From positions 994,501 to 1,058,500 of the forward strand of contig NC_134367.1 of assembly GCF_035582795.1 (NCBI RefSeq): a stretch of DNA of 64,000 nt. Direction: 5' to 3'. Position numbers and translations under genes: made by a program. Source of the stretch: Mycteria americana (Eukaryota > Chordata > Aves > Ciconiiformes > Ciconiidae). A model generated the notes under the pieces. It saw nothing but the letters and a program-made list of their open reading frames with translations, did no database searches and was not told where the DNA came from. Shown piece by piece: positions 9,501 through 16,330 of this stretch. Numbering within the stretch: the stretch's first letter is position 1; every line of letters starts with the position of its first letter.

Positions 9501-10958
9501 GGTCTTCCCCCAGCATCACTCACAACGGTGCGTGGCAACACGTACCTTGTACTTGGTGGCCAACAGCTCTGTGGCCTCCTGCTCCTTCCTCAGATCCTCT
9601 ATCATCTTCTCCTTCTCCTGCAGCAGCTTCTGCTTCTCCTCGCTCACCAGGCTGTGGTCATCCTGGATAGCGGCTTTCTCCTCTTCCAGCCTCTCCTTCT
9701 GCTCCTTCAAGTAATTCTCCATGTTCTTCTCCAGGCCATCCTCGTTGTCATCCTCCCCTTCGTTCTCCGTGGCGCTTTCTCCATCCACCGCTTTCTTCCT
9801 CCGGCTGCTCCTTCTCCTCTTCTTCCCCAGCATGCCGCGTTTCTCCAGCTGAGCTTTCAGCCGGACGATCTCCTCCTGAAACTCCCGCAGCAAGGTGTCC
9901 TTGGGGTCCTCGTTCACCCGGGGCTTGTTCTTGATGTTCTTGGCCCTGTTGGCAAACCTGAGGGTGGAGAGGCTCTCGTCGTAGCTGTGAGAGGCCGGGC
10001 CCAAGGTAGCCACCATGATTGTCTTGGCGTTGCCCCCGAGGGAGTCCTGCAGCAGGCGGGTCAGCTTGGAGTCCCGGTAGGGGATGTGTGTGCTCTTACC
10101 GTCCACGAGGGCGGAGATGACGTTGCCCAAGGCAGAGAGGGAGAGGTTGATCTTGGACGCTTCCTTGGGGCGCTCTCCATGGGCCCCCATTTTGCTCTGG
10201 CGCTCACTGCCAGCCAGGTCCACCAGGTTGAGCTTGCCCACGCGGATGTGCTCCTCGCCGTCCGGCCCCGTCTCGCTGCACTCGATGGTGATGAGGAAGA
10301 TGGCGTGAGAGCGGGAGCTGTGCTCGTTCATGTTGGTGCTCCCCACGGACCGCGTCTGGCTCCCCAGGTTCATCACATGCTCGATCTCCTTGACGTTCTT
10401 GGTCACGAAGGAGGAGAGGTCCTTGATGTACACCCCCGTCTCGGGGTTCTCCTTCAGCTCCAGCTTCTTGCTCTGGTCCTTGGCGAGGAGGTCCCTGATC
10501 TCCTCCTGGTAGATCTCCAGGTACGAGGCCCTCACCAGGAACTGCTGGTTCTGCGAGCGGGAGATGTGGGTGAAGATGTGCTCGAAGGACATGGGGATGA
10601 TGCCCCGCTTCTCCGGCTCCGCCCAGGCCCCCTGCATGGTGTAGGTCTTGCCGGTCCCGGTCTGGCCGTAGGCGAAGATGGTGCCGTTGAAGCCCTGCAG
10701 CACGGAGTCGATGAGCGGCCGGACGGTCTCGTCGTAGAGGTCCGCCTGCTTGGAGCTGGCGTCGTAGACGGCGTCGAAGGTGAAGGTCTTGGGCAGCTCG
10801 CCCGGGGCGGCGCGGGGGTTGCGGATGCTCACCTGCCCCAGCTTCACGTCCAGCTCCAGGACGCGCTCGTAGCCCGCCGCCTCCTCCTTCCTGCTCATGG
10901 GGCGGCACCGGGCCACCACCTTCAGCGCCTCGCAGCCGCTGCGGGACCTACCGGCCAT
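468..10958 (-). CDS. KIF3C: KIF3C, kinesin-2 family motor subunit (complete CDS, 8 coding exons)
   Basis: Joining 9546-10958, 4497-4598, 4269-4391, 4045-4163, 2636-2752, 2218-2326, 1478-1653 and 468-561 on the minus strand gives 2253 nt, 750 residues plus TGA; every junction is GT..AG and keeps frame. The motor domain (about 10-345) shows P-loop GQTGTGKT at 98-105, switch I NEHSSRSH at 211-218 and switch II DLAGSE at 247-252. The neck (about 346-375) is followed by a basic run ([11 protein letters not shown], 379-389), an acidic run (399-408), a coiled coil (about 410-600) and a basic tail ending near [11 protein letters not shown]3C is a plus-end microtubule motor subunit that pairs with KIF3A and is enriched in neurons. 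[11 protein letters not shown] in the motor and the tail ending WCQ separate it from KIF3A and KIF3B. The start ATG has a strong Kozak context (GCCGCCATGG) and matches the family N-terminus. It is about 43 residues shorter than human KIF3C, mainly in loop L11 and the acidic linker. Identity is very secure. Confidence 0.97.
562..1477 (-). other. KIF3C: KIF3C intron 7
   Basis: A 916-bp intron with GT..AG borders. About half of it is the CR1 copy at 735-1222. Nothing else is recognisable. Confidence 0.9.
735..1222 (-). mobile_element. CR1 LINE retrotransposon, 5'-truncated 3' end
   Basis: The plus strand shows the classic reverse complement of an avian CR1 3' end: a start near GGTTTGGGTGGGAAGGGACC, then TCCAGTCCAGCCCC, CATCGACCACCTCTC and GTGTCTCACCACCCTCA. 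On the minus strand it keeps reverse-transcriptase C-terminal motifs such as [20 protein letters not shown]. It is truncated at its 5' end near 1222. It lies in the last KIF3C intron, in the same orientation as the gene. Confidence 0.93.
1478..1653 (-). CDS. KIF3C: KIF3C coding exon 7 (residues 662-719 and part of 720)
   Basis: This 176-nt exon encodes [10 protein letters not shown] through VRKSRS plus TG of a tryptophan codon. The acceptor is CTGCAG|GCTGAG and the donor TCCTG|GTGAGTG. The sequence [20 protein letters not shown] matches the KIF3C-specific tail, not KIF3A or KIF3B. Confidence 0.95.
1654..2217 (-). other. KIF3C: KIF3C intron 6
   Basis: A 564-bp intron containing the CATC microsatellite at 2062-2140. 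The rest is single-copy sequence without identifiable features. Confidence 0.9.
2062..2140. repeat. (CATC)n / (CACC)n microsatellite
   Basis: A tetranucleotide array of CATC interrupted by CACC units, running into a C-rich tract at 2141-2148. It makes open frames of repeated W, M, D and G codons on the minus strand that are not genes. Confidence 0.95.
2218..2326 (-). CDS. KIF3C: KIF3C coding exon 6 (residues 625-661)
   Basis: This 109-nt exon encodes [20 protein letters not shown] through SHPRYR, the tail motif shared by KIF3B and KIF3C. The acceptor is TTTTTTAG|AAACAGC and the donor CGG|GTAAGTG. Confidence 0.95.
2327..2635 (-). other. KIF3C: KIF3C intron 5
   Basis: A 309-bp intron with a T-rich acceptor tract. 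It contains a short direct duplication near 2380-2421, where a stretch including AAAATGCATCCAAA occurs twice. Confidence 0.85.
2636..2752 (-). CDS. KIF3C: KIF3C coding exon 5 (residues 586-625, shared at both ends)
   Basis: This 117-nt exon encodes [20 protein letters not shown] through FQPLVPTG, the conserved end of the kinesin-2 stalk. The acceptor is GCTCAG|GTAC. The donor GGAGG|GTACG splits a glycine codon, which is completed by exon 6. Confidence 0.94.
2753..4044 (-). other. KIF3C: KIF3C intron 4
   Basis: A 1292-bp intron. It has a purine-rich plus-strand tract (about 2770-3010), an AT-rich segment (3240-3400) and the tandem repeat at 3838-4003. No additional exon is evident. Confidence 0.85.
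3838..4003. repeat. ~20-bp tandem repeat in KIF3C intron 4
   Basis: About eight imperfect copies of a unit like CCCAGCTCTGCTCTGCACAC (variants with AAAG or GTGC at the end). The array lies just upstream of exon 4 in the plus-strand direction. Confidence 0.85.
4045..4163 (-). CDS. KIF3C: KIF3C coding exon 4 (residues 547-585 and part of 586)
   Basis: This 119-nt exon encodes [10 protein letters not shown] through QTRELKL plus the first two bases of a lysine codon. The donor is CTCAA|GTAGGT, phase 2. Reading on past it would give an immediate TAG, so this donor is needed to continue into YLIIENF. Confidence 0.94.
4269..4391 (-). CDS. KIF3C: KIF3C coding exon 3 (residues 506-546)
   Basis: This 123-nt phase-0 exon encodes [10 protein letters not shown] through [10 protein letters not shown], a heptad-rich coiled-coil segment that pairs with KIF3A. 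The acceptor is CCACAG|AAACGC and the donor AAG|GTGAGAG. The introns on both sides are each only 105 bp. Confidence 0.95.
4497..4598 (-). CDS. KIF3C: KIF3C coding exon 2 (residues 472-505)
   Basis: This 102-nt exon encodes [10 protein letters not shown] through EIAEQ, the conserved start of the second stalk segment in the kinesin-2 family. The acceptor is CTCCCAG|GCGATGG and the donor CAG|GTAACG. Both borders are phase 0, and exons 1, 2 and 3 join without any indel against the remembered human protein. Confidence 0.95.
4930..4995. repeat. 10-bp tandem repeat (GCCGTGCCGA)n
   Basis: About five imperfect tandem copies of GCCGTGCCGA/GCCGTGCCCA inside KIF3C intron 1. Confidence 0.8.
5220..5940. 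repeat. CA/CG-rich minisatellite region with a 50-bp unit array (5455-5730)
   Basis: The region is almost entirely alternating purine-pyrimidine (ACACACG, TGTGCAC). Inside it a 50-bp unit containing AGTACACGCATGCACACA recurs with exact 50-bp spacing starting at 5461, 5511, 5561, 5611, 5661 and 5711. Copies differ by a single A/T change, so the array is young or homogenised. Each unit carries one CACGTG. The flanks (5220-5455 and 5730-5940) are diverged relatives. Confidence 0.93.
7465..7580. repeat. 20-bp tandem repeat, ~5 copies
   Basis: Tandem copies of AGGTGCACATCTGGGTGCCA with few substitutions, in KIF3C intron 1. The units contain the palindrome GTGCAC. Confidence 0.9.
8395..8490. repeat. 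20-bp tandem repeat, ~4 copies
   Basis: Imperfect copies of a unit like GGCACGGCCACGCATCCCTG (variants GCGTGATCACG and GCACAGCCACG) in KIF3C intron 1. Confidence 0.8.
9546..10958 (-). CDS. KIF3C: KIF3C coding exon 1 (residues 1-471): motor domain, neck, start of stalk
   Basis: A single 1413-nt exon encodes the whole motor head and the first part of the coiled coil, ending [10 protein letters not shown]. The donor is AAG|GTACG, phase 0. The next nine codons before a stop are intronic read-through and not part of the protein. The exon itself is GC-rich, in keeping with its position at the edge of the CpG island. Confidence 0.97.
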
Positions 10959-11044
10959 GGCGGCGGCGGGCGGGGCCGGGCGCGGCGGCGGGCGGCGGGG
11001 CGGGGGGGGGGGGGGCTCAGCCGCGCCGCCCCCGCAGCATCCCC

Positions 11045-11110
11045 CGGGCCGGGGCCGGGACCGGGACCGGGACCGGGGCCGGGGCCGGGGCCGGGGCCGG
11101 GGCCGGGCGG
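11045..11110. repeat. GGGGCC/GGGACC hexanucleotide array
   Basis: On the plus strand, three GGGACC units (11057-11074) are followed by five perfect GGGGCC units (11075-11104), with partial GGGGCC units on both sides. KIF3C transcription would read it as GGCCCC repeats, about 90-150 nt upstream of the start codon, so probably in or next to the 5' UTR. The plus strand can form G-quadruplexes. Confidence 0.9.
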
Positions 11111-11302
11111 GGGCCGCGGGCGCAGCCGGGGCGGAGGGTGCGGGGGGCCGGGGCGCGGCGGGGCGGCCCCGCCGGGCGTTCGCTCATGGCAGCGCGGCCG
11201 CTGCGCCCCGCCCGTGTGCGGGGACGGGGACGGGCAGGGCGGGCAGGGCGGGCAGGGCGGCTGCCGGCGGGGGCGGGCGGCGCGGCTGATTCGCTGCGGC
11301 CG

Positions 11303-11350
11303 CAGACACGCACACGCACACGCACACGCACACGCACACGCACACGCAGG
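11303..11350. repeat. (CACACG)n hexanucleotide microsatellite
   Basis: About seven uninterrupted ACACGC/CACACG units in the KIF3C upstream region. The alternating purine-pyrimidine sequence could adopt Z-DNA. Confidence 0.93.
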
Positions 11351-11404
11351 GGCGCGGGCAGGAGGGAGCGCTGCCGGCCCCGGCCCCCGCCCGCCGCCCG
11401 CCCG

Positions 11405-11424
11405 GGCACGCCGGGAGCTGTAGT
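11405..11424 (-). promoter_or_regulatory. ZNF143/THAP11-type ACTACA..TCCC promoter motif
   Basis: In KIF3C sense orientation the sequence reads ACTACAGCTCCCGGCGTGCC, close to the SBS consensus (ACTACAATTCCCAGCATGCC). This element occurs near many vertebrate CpG-island transcription starts. It lies 447 bp upstream of the start codon, directly beside the minisatellite boundary. Confidence 0.6.
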
Positions 11425-11429
11425 CCGGC

Positions 11430-12790
11430 CTTTGTGCTGCGGCGGGGCGGGGGCGGGGGTGCGGGACCGGGCTGCGGGAGTGGGATGCGGGGTGCAGGGC
11501 TGGGATGCGGGATGGAGGACAGGGAATGCAGCGCTGGGGTGCGGGGCTGGGGTGCGGGGTGCGGGGTGCAGGGTGTGGGATGCAGGATTGGGATGCAGGA
11601 TACAGAATGCAAGATTGGGATGTGGGATGCGGGATGCAGGGCTGGGATGCAGGGCTGGGATGTGGGATGAAGGATGCAGGATTGGGATGCGGGATGCAGT
11701 ATTGGGATGCGGGATGCAGGGTGCAGGATGTGGGATACGGGTTCAGGACTGGGATGTGGGACGCAGGGTACACGAGGTGGGATGCAGGATTGGGATGTGT
11801 GATGGAGGGTACAGCACGTGGGTTGCAGGACGCAGGACTGGGATGCAGGATGCAGGGCTGGGATGCGGGGTGCAGGGTGTGGGATGCGGGATGAAGGACT
11901 GGGATGCAGGATGCAGGGCTGGGATGCGGGGTGCAGGATGTGGGATGCAGGATTTGGATGCAGGATGCAGGATACAGAATGCAAGATTGGGATGTGGGAT
12001 GCAGGATGCAGGGCTGGGATGCGGGATTGGGATGCAGGGTGTGGGATGCGGGATTGGGATGCAGGATGCAGGATACAGAATGCAAGATTGGGATGTGGGA
12101 TGCAGGATGCAGGATTGGGATGCAGGGTGCAGGGTGCAAGATGTGGGATGCAGGATGAAGGACTGGGATGCAGGGCTGGGATGTTGGATGAAGGATGCAG
12201 AATTGGGAGGCAGGATGCAGGACTGGGATGTGGGACGCAGGGTACACGAGGTGGGATGCAGGATTGGGATGTGTGATGGAGGGTACAGCACGTGGGTTGC
12301 AGGACGCAGGACTGGGATGCAGGATGCAGGGCTGGGATGCAGGATGCAGGGCTGGGATGCGGGGTGCAGGGTGCAGGGTGTGGGATGCAGGATTGGGATG
12401 CAGGATACAGAATGCAAGATTGGGATGTGGGATGCAGGATGCAGAGCTGGGATGCGGGGTGCAGGATGTGGGATGCAGGACTGGGATGCAGGATGCAGGA
12501 TACAGAATGCAAGATTGGGATGTGGGATGCAGGATGCAGGATTGGGGTGCAGGGTGCAAGATGTGGGATGCAGGATGAAGGACTGGGATGCAGGGCTGGG
12601 ATGTGGGATGAAGGATGCAGAATTGGGAGGCAGGATGCAGGACTGGGATGTGGGACGCAGGGTACACGAGGTGGGATGCAGGATTGGGATGTGTGATGGA
12701 GGGTACAGCACGTGGGTTGCAGGACGCAGGACTGGGATGCAGGACGCAGGGGGCGTGACGTGGGATAAGGGATGCAGCAGGCTTGGGCTG
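11430..12790. repeat. GGGATGCAGGAT-type minisatellite with higher-order repeats
   Basis: The array is built of short units such as GGGATGCAGGATGCAGGACT, GGGATGCGGGGTGCAGG and GAATGCAAGATTGGGATG. A larger block beginning GGACTGGGATGTGGGACGCA occurs at about 11746, 12220 and 12640. The last two copies and their surroundings are nearly identical at a 420-bp period. Units lack stop codons in several frames on both strands, giving open frames of 400-750 codons that I reject as genes. Confidence 0.95.
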
Positions 12791-13380
12791 CAGGGTGCGG
12801 GATGGAGGATAGGAGAGGCAGGAGAGGGCAGGGAGAGGTGTCCAGCCCCAGCAGCCCGGCAGGGACAAAGCTCTTCCCTTGGGCCTGGCAGCCGGAGCAG
12901 GGATATGTCCCCCCCAGCCCATCTCTTGCGGGGCCAGGGCAGCGTCACCCTCGCCAGCCGCCCCTGCGGTGTTTCGGGGCGGCTGGGCTGCCCCAGGCTG
13001 TGCGTGCCCCTCACCACAGCAAACCCCGGCCTCCCGGTCCCGGGCCCCAGTCCTGTCCCTCTGCCAGCCCCGGCACGGCTGGCATGTCCCTGCATGGGCT
13101 CGCTTGCGGCCCAGCGGGAATAATCCCCGGCGCCTTACGGGAGAGGCAGCCCAGGGCTTCGGTGGGAGATTAAACATTCTTGTGGTTAATCGAGTCTCGG
13201 CAGCCGCCCGTTCCCCGGAACCAGAGATTATCCCATAATTAATTAATTAGGGTGTTTGCTGCCATACGCAGGACTGCCTGCTGCAATCCAAGTCCTCTGT
13301 CTCCAGGAGGAGCTTTCGGGGGGGGGGACGGGGGGGGGGACACGACGACGATGGTCCCCTCCCCAAAGGCACAGCCCAAG
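12791..13380. other. Intergenic single-copy segment
   Basis: Between two minisatellites. GC-rich, except for an AT-rich island at about 13165-13260 that includes TAATTAATTAATTA at 13236-13249. No exon or repeat family recognised. Confidence 0.7.
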
Positions 13381-13920
13381 CGATGGAGGGGGATGGAGGC
13401 GACAATGGAGGGCATGATGGAGGGGGGCGGAAGGGGGATGCAGCTGGGATGGAGGGGAGACGGAAGTGGGATGGGGGGACAATGGAGGGGGGGGTGCGGG
13501 GGGGGTGGAGAAGATGATGGGGAGGGTGGAGGGGGATGGAGAGGGGATGGAGGGGGATGGAAGCTTCAGTGGAGGGTATGAGGGAGGGAGGGAGGGAGGG
13601 AGGGAGGGAGGGGGGCGGAAGGGGGATGGGAAGGACGATGCAGGGGGGATGGAGGCCGTGGTGGAGGCGGATGGAGATGGTGGGAAGGGTGGAGGGGAAT
13701 GGAGGGGGCAATAGAGGGGGGTGGAGGGGGGGTGGAGGAGGGGTGGAGGGGGCGATGGGGGGATGGAAGAGGGGTGGAGGGGGTGGAGGAGGGATGGAGG
13801 GGATGGGGGGGACTATGGAGAGGGGATGGAGAAGGGATGGAGGGGGCGATGGGGAGATGGAGGGGGTAGAGAATGGAAGGAGGGGATGATGGGGGGAAGG
13901 TGGGGGCTATGGAGAGGGGG
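13381..13920. repeat. GGATGGAGGGGG-type purine-rich minisatellite
   Basis: The plus strand is almost purely G and A with T, built of GGATGGAGGGG-like units. A (GGGA)n run occurs at about 13580-13612. It has high potential for G-quadruplex or triplex (H-DNA) structure. Open frames across it are composition artefacts. Confidence 0.93.
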
Positions 13921-14525
13921 TGACTGCTGGGGCCTGGGCTGCCCCGACCCCAGTGCTGGAGGAGGAGGACAGGGCCCCGCAGGACGGGGGTTCACCCCGC
14001 ACCAGGCTGCAGAGTGGGGCCGGGCAGCACCGTACCCCACGTGTGCGTCGGGGGGTCCCACCAGGCTGTGATGCCACTTCGCCCCAGGGGCACTCGGGGC
14101 AGCCGTGGCCCTGGCTCCCCGCTCCCCCTCGCCTCAGCCTCCGCCAGCGCCCGGCACTGCCCCGTGGCACGGCCACAGCCTCTGGGGACGATGCAGGGCA
14201 GGACAGGGGTCTGCACCAGGGCCACCTCCCCTCTCCTGCCCTGTGCTAGGGAAGGGTCTGTCCATGGGGCCCTGCAGATGCCCCACGCCATGGCCACGGC
14301 CGTCGGGCGGGGGTCGTCCCCTCCCTGTGCAGCCCCCACGTCCTGGCTCCCTCCCAGATCCCTGTGCCACGGGGCGGGGACCCTGGTGCCGCCCAGCTCT
14401 GCCTGTGGCACTGGCCCGGCGTCCCCAAGGAGGACGGGTTCAAGGGCACCGTAGCCCTGCTCCCCCGGCAGTCCCCAGCCGCTGTGCCCCTGCCCCAAAT
14501 CCCCTGCAGGACCCGGCTGTGGTGA
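13921..14525. other. Intergenic GC-rich segment
   Basis: About 600 bp between repeat arrays. No recognisable exon, RNA gene or mobile element. Confidence 0.6.
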
Positions 14526-14780
14526 CAGATAGGGGTGACATGCAGGAAGGGGGTGATATTTAGGCAGGGCGTGACATAAGGGCAAAATGACATAGAGGGA
14601 CAGGGTGACATGTCAGGAGGGGGTGACATGTAGGGAGGGGGTGACGGGTAGGGACAGTGTGACATGTCAGGATGGGGTGACCTGTAGGGACACGGTGACA
14701 GGGATGTGGTGACATGTAGGGGCAGAATGACATGGAGGGACACAAGTGCCATGCGGGGCAGGGTGACATGTAGGGACGGT
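14526..14780. repeat. GGTGACATGTAGGGA-type minisatellite
   Basis: About 12 degenerate copies of a 15-22-bp unit such as GGTGACATGTAGGGACAG. Units are diverged from each other, suggesting an older array than the one at 5.5 kb. Confidence 0.88.
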
Positions 14781-15595
14781 CCCTCGCCCGCAGGTGTCAG
14801 CACCGGACCGGAGCGTGTGGCTTGTGGCCGGCGGCCTCTGGCCTGGCCTCAGGGCTGACCTTCAGGGCAGCCCAGGGCTGTCCCCAGGGCGGTGGGGCCG
14901 AGGGGACGGCGGACCCTCATTGTGCCCCTCCTGGGCCAGCCCCGGGGTGCGCGGGCAAAGGCACTACGGGGCACGGGGCCACCCACCCCACAGCAGCCCC
15001 CAAAGCGGCCGGGGCAGGGCCCTGAGCCCCCCGCTGCCCCCCACCTTTTGCTCCATGCAGTGCGTATGGGGGCCACACCGTGGGTCCCAGGGGACCCCCA
15101 TCACCGGCTTTATCCCATCCATGTGCGAGGAGGGGGTGTGGGTTGGGGGACCCTGGGGCAGCCCTGGCTGGGTGGGGGTCCCGGTTTTGTGGCCGGTGAC
15201 GTCCCGGTGCGGCTGGCGGTGCGGGATGGCGCGTGGGCGGCTGAGCACCCGCAGGGGTGGATTGCCGGGCCCTGAGTCACGGGGTGGGGTGCAGGGTGAG
15301 TCCGGGGCGGAGGGAGCTTTGCGGTGACTCACGGCCCCGCTGGCTCCCCCGGCGGGTCCCCGTGCAGGGTGAGGGGGGCACTGCCCCACTCCCACCCAGA
15401 CCCCAGGGTTTGAGGGTCTCTGTGGCCCCCCAGGGACGCTGCCTCCTCCCTCGTTCGCTGCGGGTACCGCACCGGCATCACTGCCACGGCCGAGGTGGGG
15501 CTGAGCATCCCCAGGGTGACACTGGGCTGGCCGGGACAGGCGACACAGTCCGGGTGCCACGGGGGAGTGGGATGCCCTTCAAGGCCTGACCGTGG
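14781..15595. other. Intergenic GC-rich segment
   Basis: About 800 bp without recognisable genes or repeats. Confidence 0.6.
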
Positions 15596-15596
15596 G

Positions 15597-15900
15597 GCCT
15601 TTGTGCTGCGGCGGGGCGGGGGCGGGGGTGTGGGACCGGGGTGTGGGAGTGGGATGCAGGGTGCAGGGCTGGGATGCGCGATGGAGGACAGGGAATGCAG
15701 GGCTGGGGTGCAGGGCTGGGATGCGGGGTGCGGGGTGCAGGGTGTGGGATGAAGGATGCAGGGCTGGGGTGCAGGGCTGGGATGTGGGGTGCAGGGTGCA
15801 GGGTGCAGGGTGCAGAGCTGGGATGCGGGGTGAAGGACAGGGAATGCAGGATTGGGATGCAGAGCTGGGATGCGGGGTGCAGGGTGTAGGATGTGGGATG
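15597..15900. repeat. Second copy of the KIF3C-upstream minisatellite
   Basis: It starts with the same non-repetitive lead-in as the array at 11427 (CCTTTGTGCTGCGGCGGGGC, then a GCGGGGGC run) and continues into the same GGGATGCAGGGTGCAGG units, including GGAGGACAGGGAATGCAG. It is therefore a duplicate of that block, not an independent repeat. Confidence 0.93.
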
Positions 15901-16004
15901 GGTCAGCCCCAAAACGCTGCTGCCACTGCAGCGAGGCTGGGGGGGTCCTGGTTCCCGCAGCCTCAGCTTTCCTGTTCCTCCCTGTCCCGTGTCCCCATGT
16001 CCCA

Positions 16005-16330
16005 TGGCCACCCCAGGACATCACAGCCATCCCTCGGGCATCGTTGCTGCTGTCTGGACAACACAGGCACGCCCGAGGCTGTATCCATCCCTTGGAAATC
16101 TGGGTGGCTTTGGGTACCACGGTCACCCCCAGGTCACCGCAGCCATCCCTGGGACACCATGGTCACCCTCAGGACACTGCAGCCATCCCTAGGACATCAC
16201 AGCCATCTCTGGGACACCGTGAGCACCCCCGAGACACCACTGCCAGCACCATGGTCACCCGTGGGCCACCAAGGCTGACCCTGGGACACTGCGGCCATCT
16301 CTGGGACACCGTGCCACCCCTGGCCATCCC
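16005..16330. repeat. GACACCATGGTCACCC / AGCCATCCCTGG minisatellite
   Basis: About eight degenerate copies alternating elements like CAGCCATCCCTGGGACACC and ATGGTCACCCTCAGGACA. A GC-rich intergenic array. Confidence 0.88.

Larger units (their letters stand above)
4599..9545 (-). other. KIF3C: KIF3C intron 1 (4.9 kb)
   Basis: The largest KIF3C intron. It holds tandem repeats near 4930-4995, 5220-5940, 7465-7580 and 8395-8490. The remaining GC-rich sequence shows no coding exon: the many open frames there have no recognisable protein features and overlap on both strands. Confidence 0.85.
10000..11430. promoter_or_regulatory. KIF3C: KIF3C CpG-island promoter and 5' UTR region
   Basis: The sequence around and upstream of the KIF3C start is extremely GC-rich and dense in CpG, with GC boxes (GGGCGGG) and no TATA box in a convincing place. 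This is the usual form of a broad vertebrate CpG promoter. The transcription start cannot be fixed from sequence alone, but it should lie between the ATG at 10958 and the minisatellite edge near 11430. Confidence 0.8.

Noticed and set aside
9444-11423. 659-codon plus-strand open frame
   Set aside because: It is antisense to KIF3C coding exon 1; the GC-rich, codon-biased exon leaves the opposite strand free of stops.
10922-13177. 751-codon open frame on the minus strand and 661-codon frame on the plus strand (11138-13123)
   Set aside because: They run through minisatellites and the GC-rich KIF3C promoter; the translation is low-complexity (repeats of ASCILHP or GCRMQDAG) and both strands are open at once because units lack stops.
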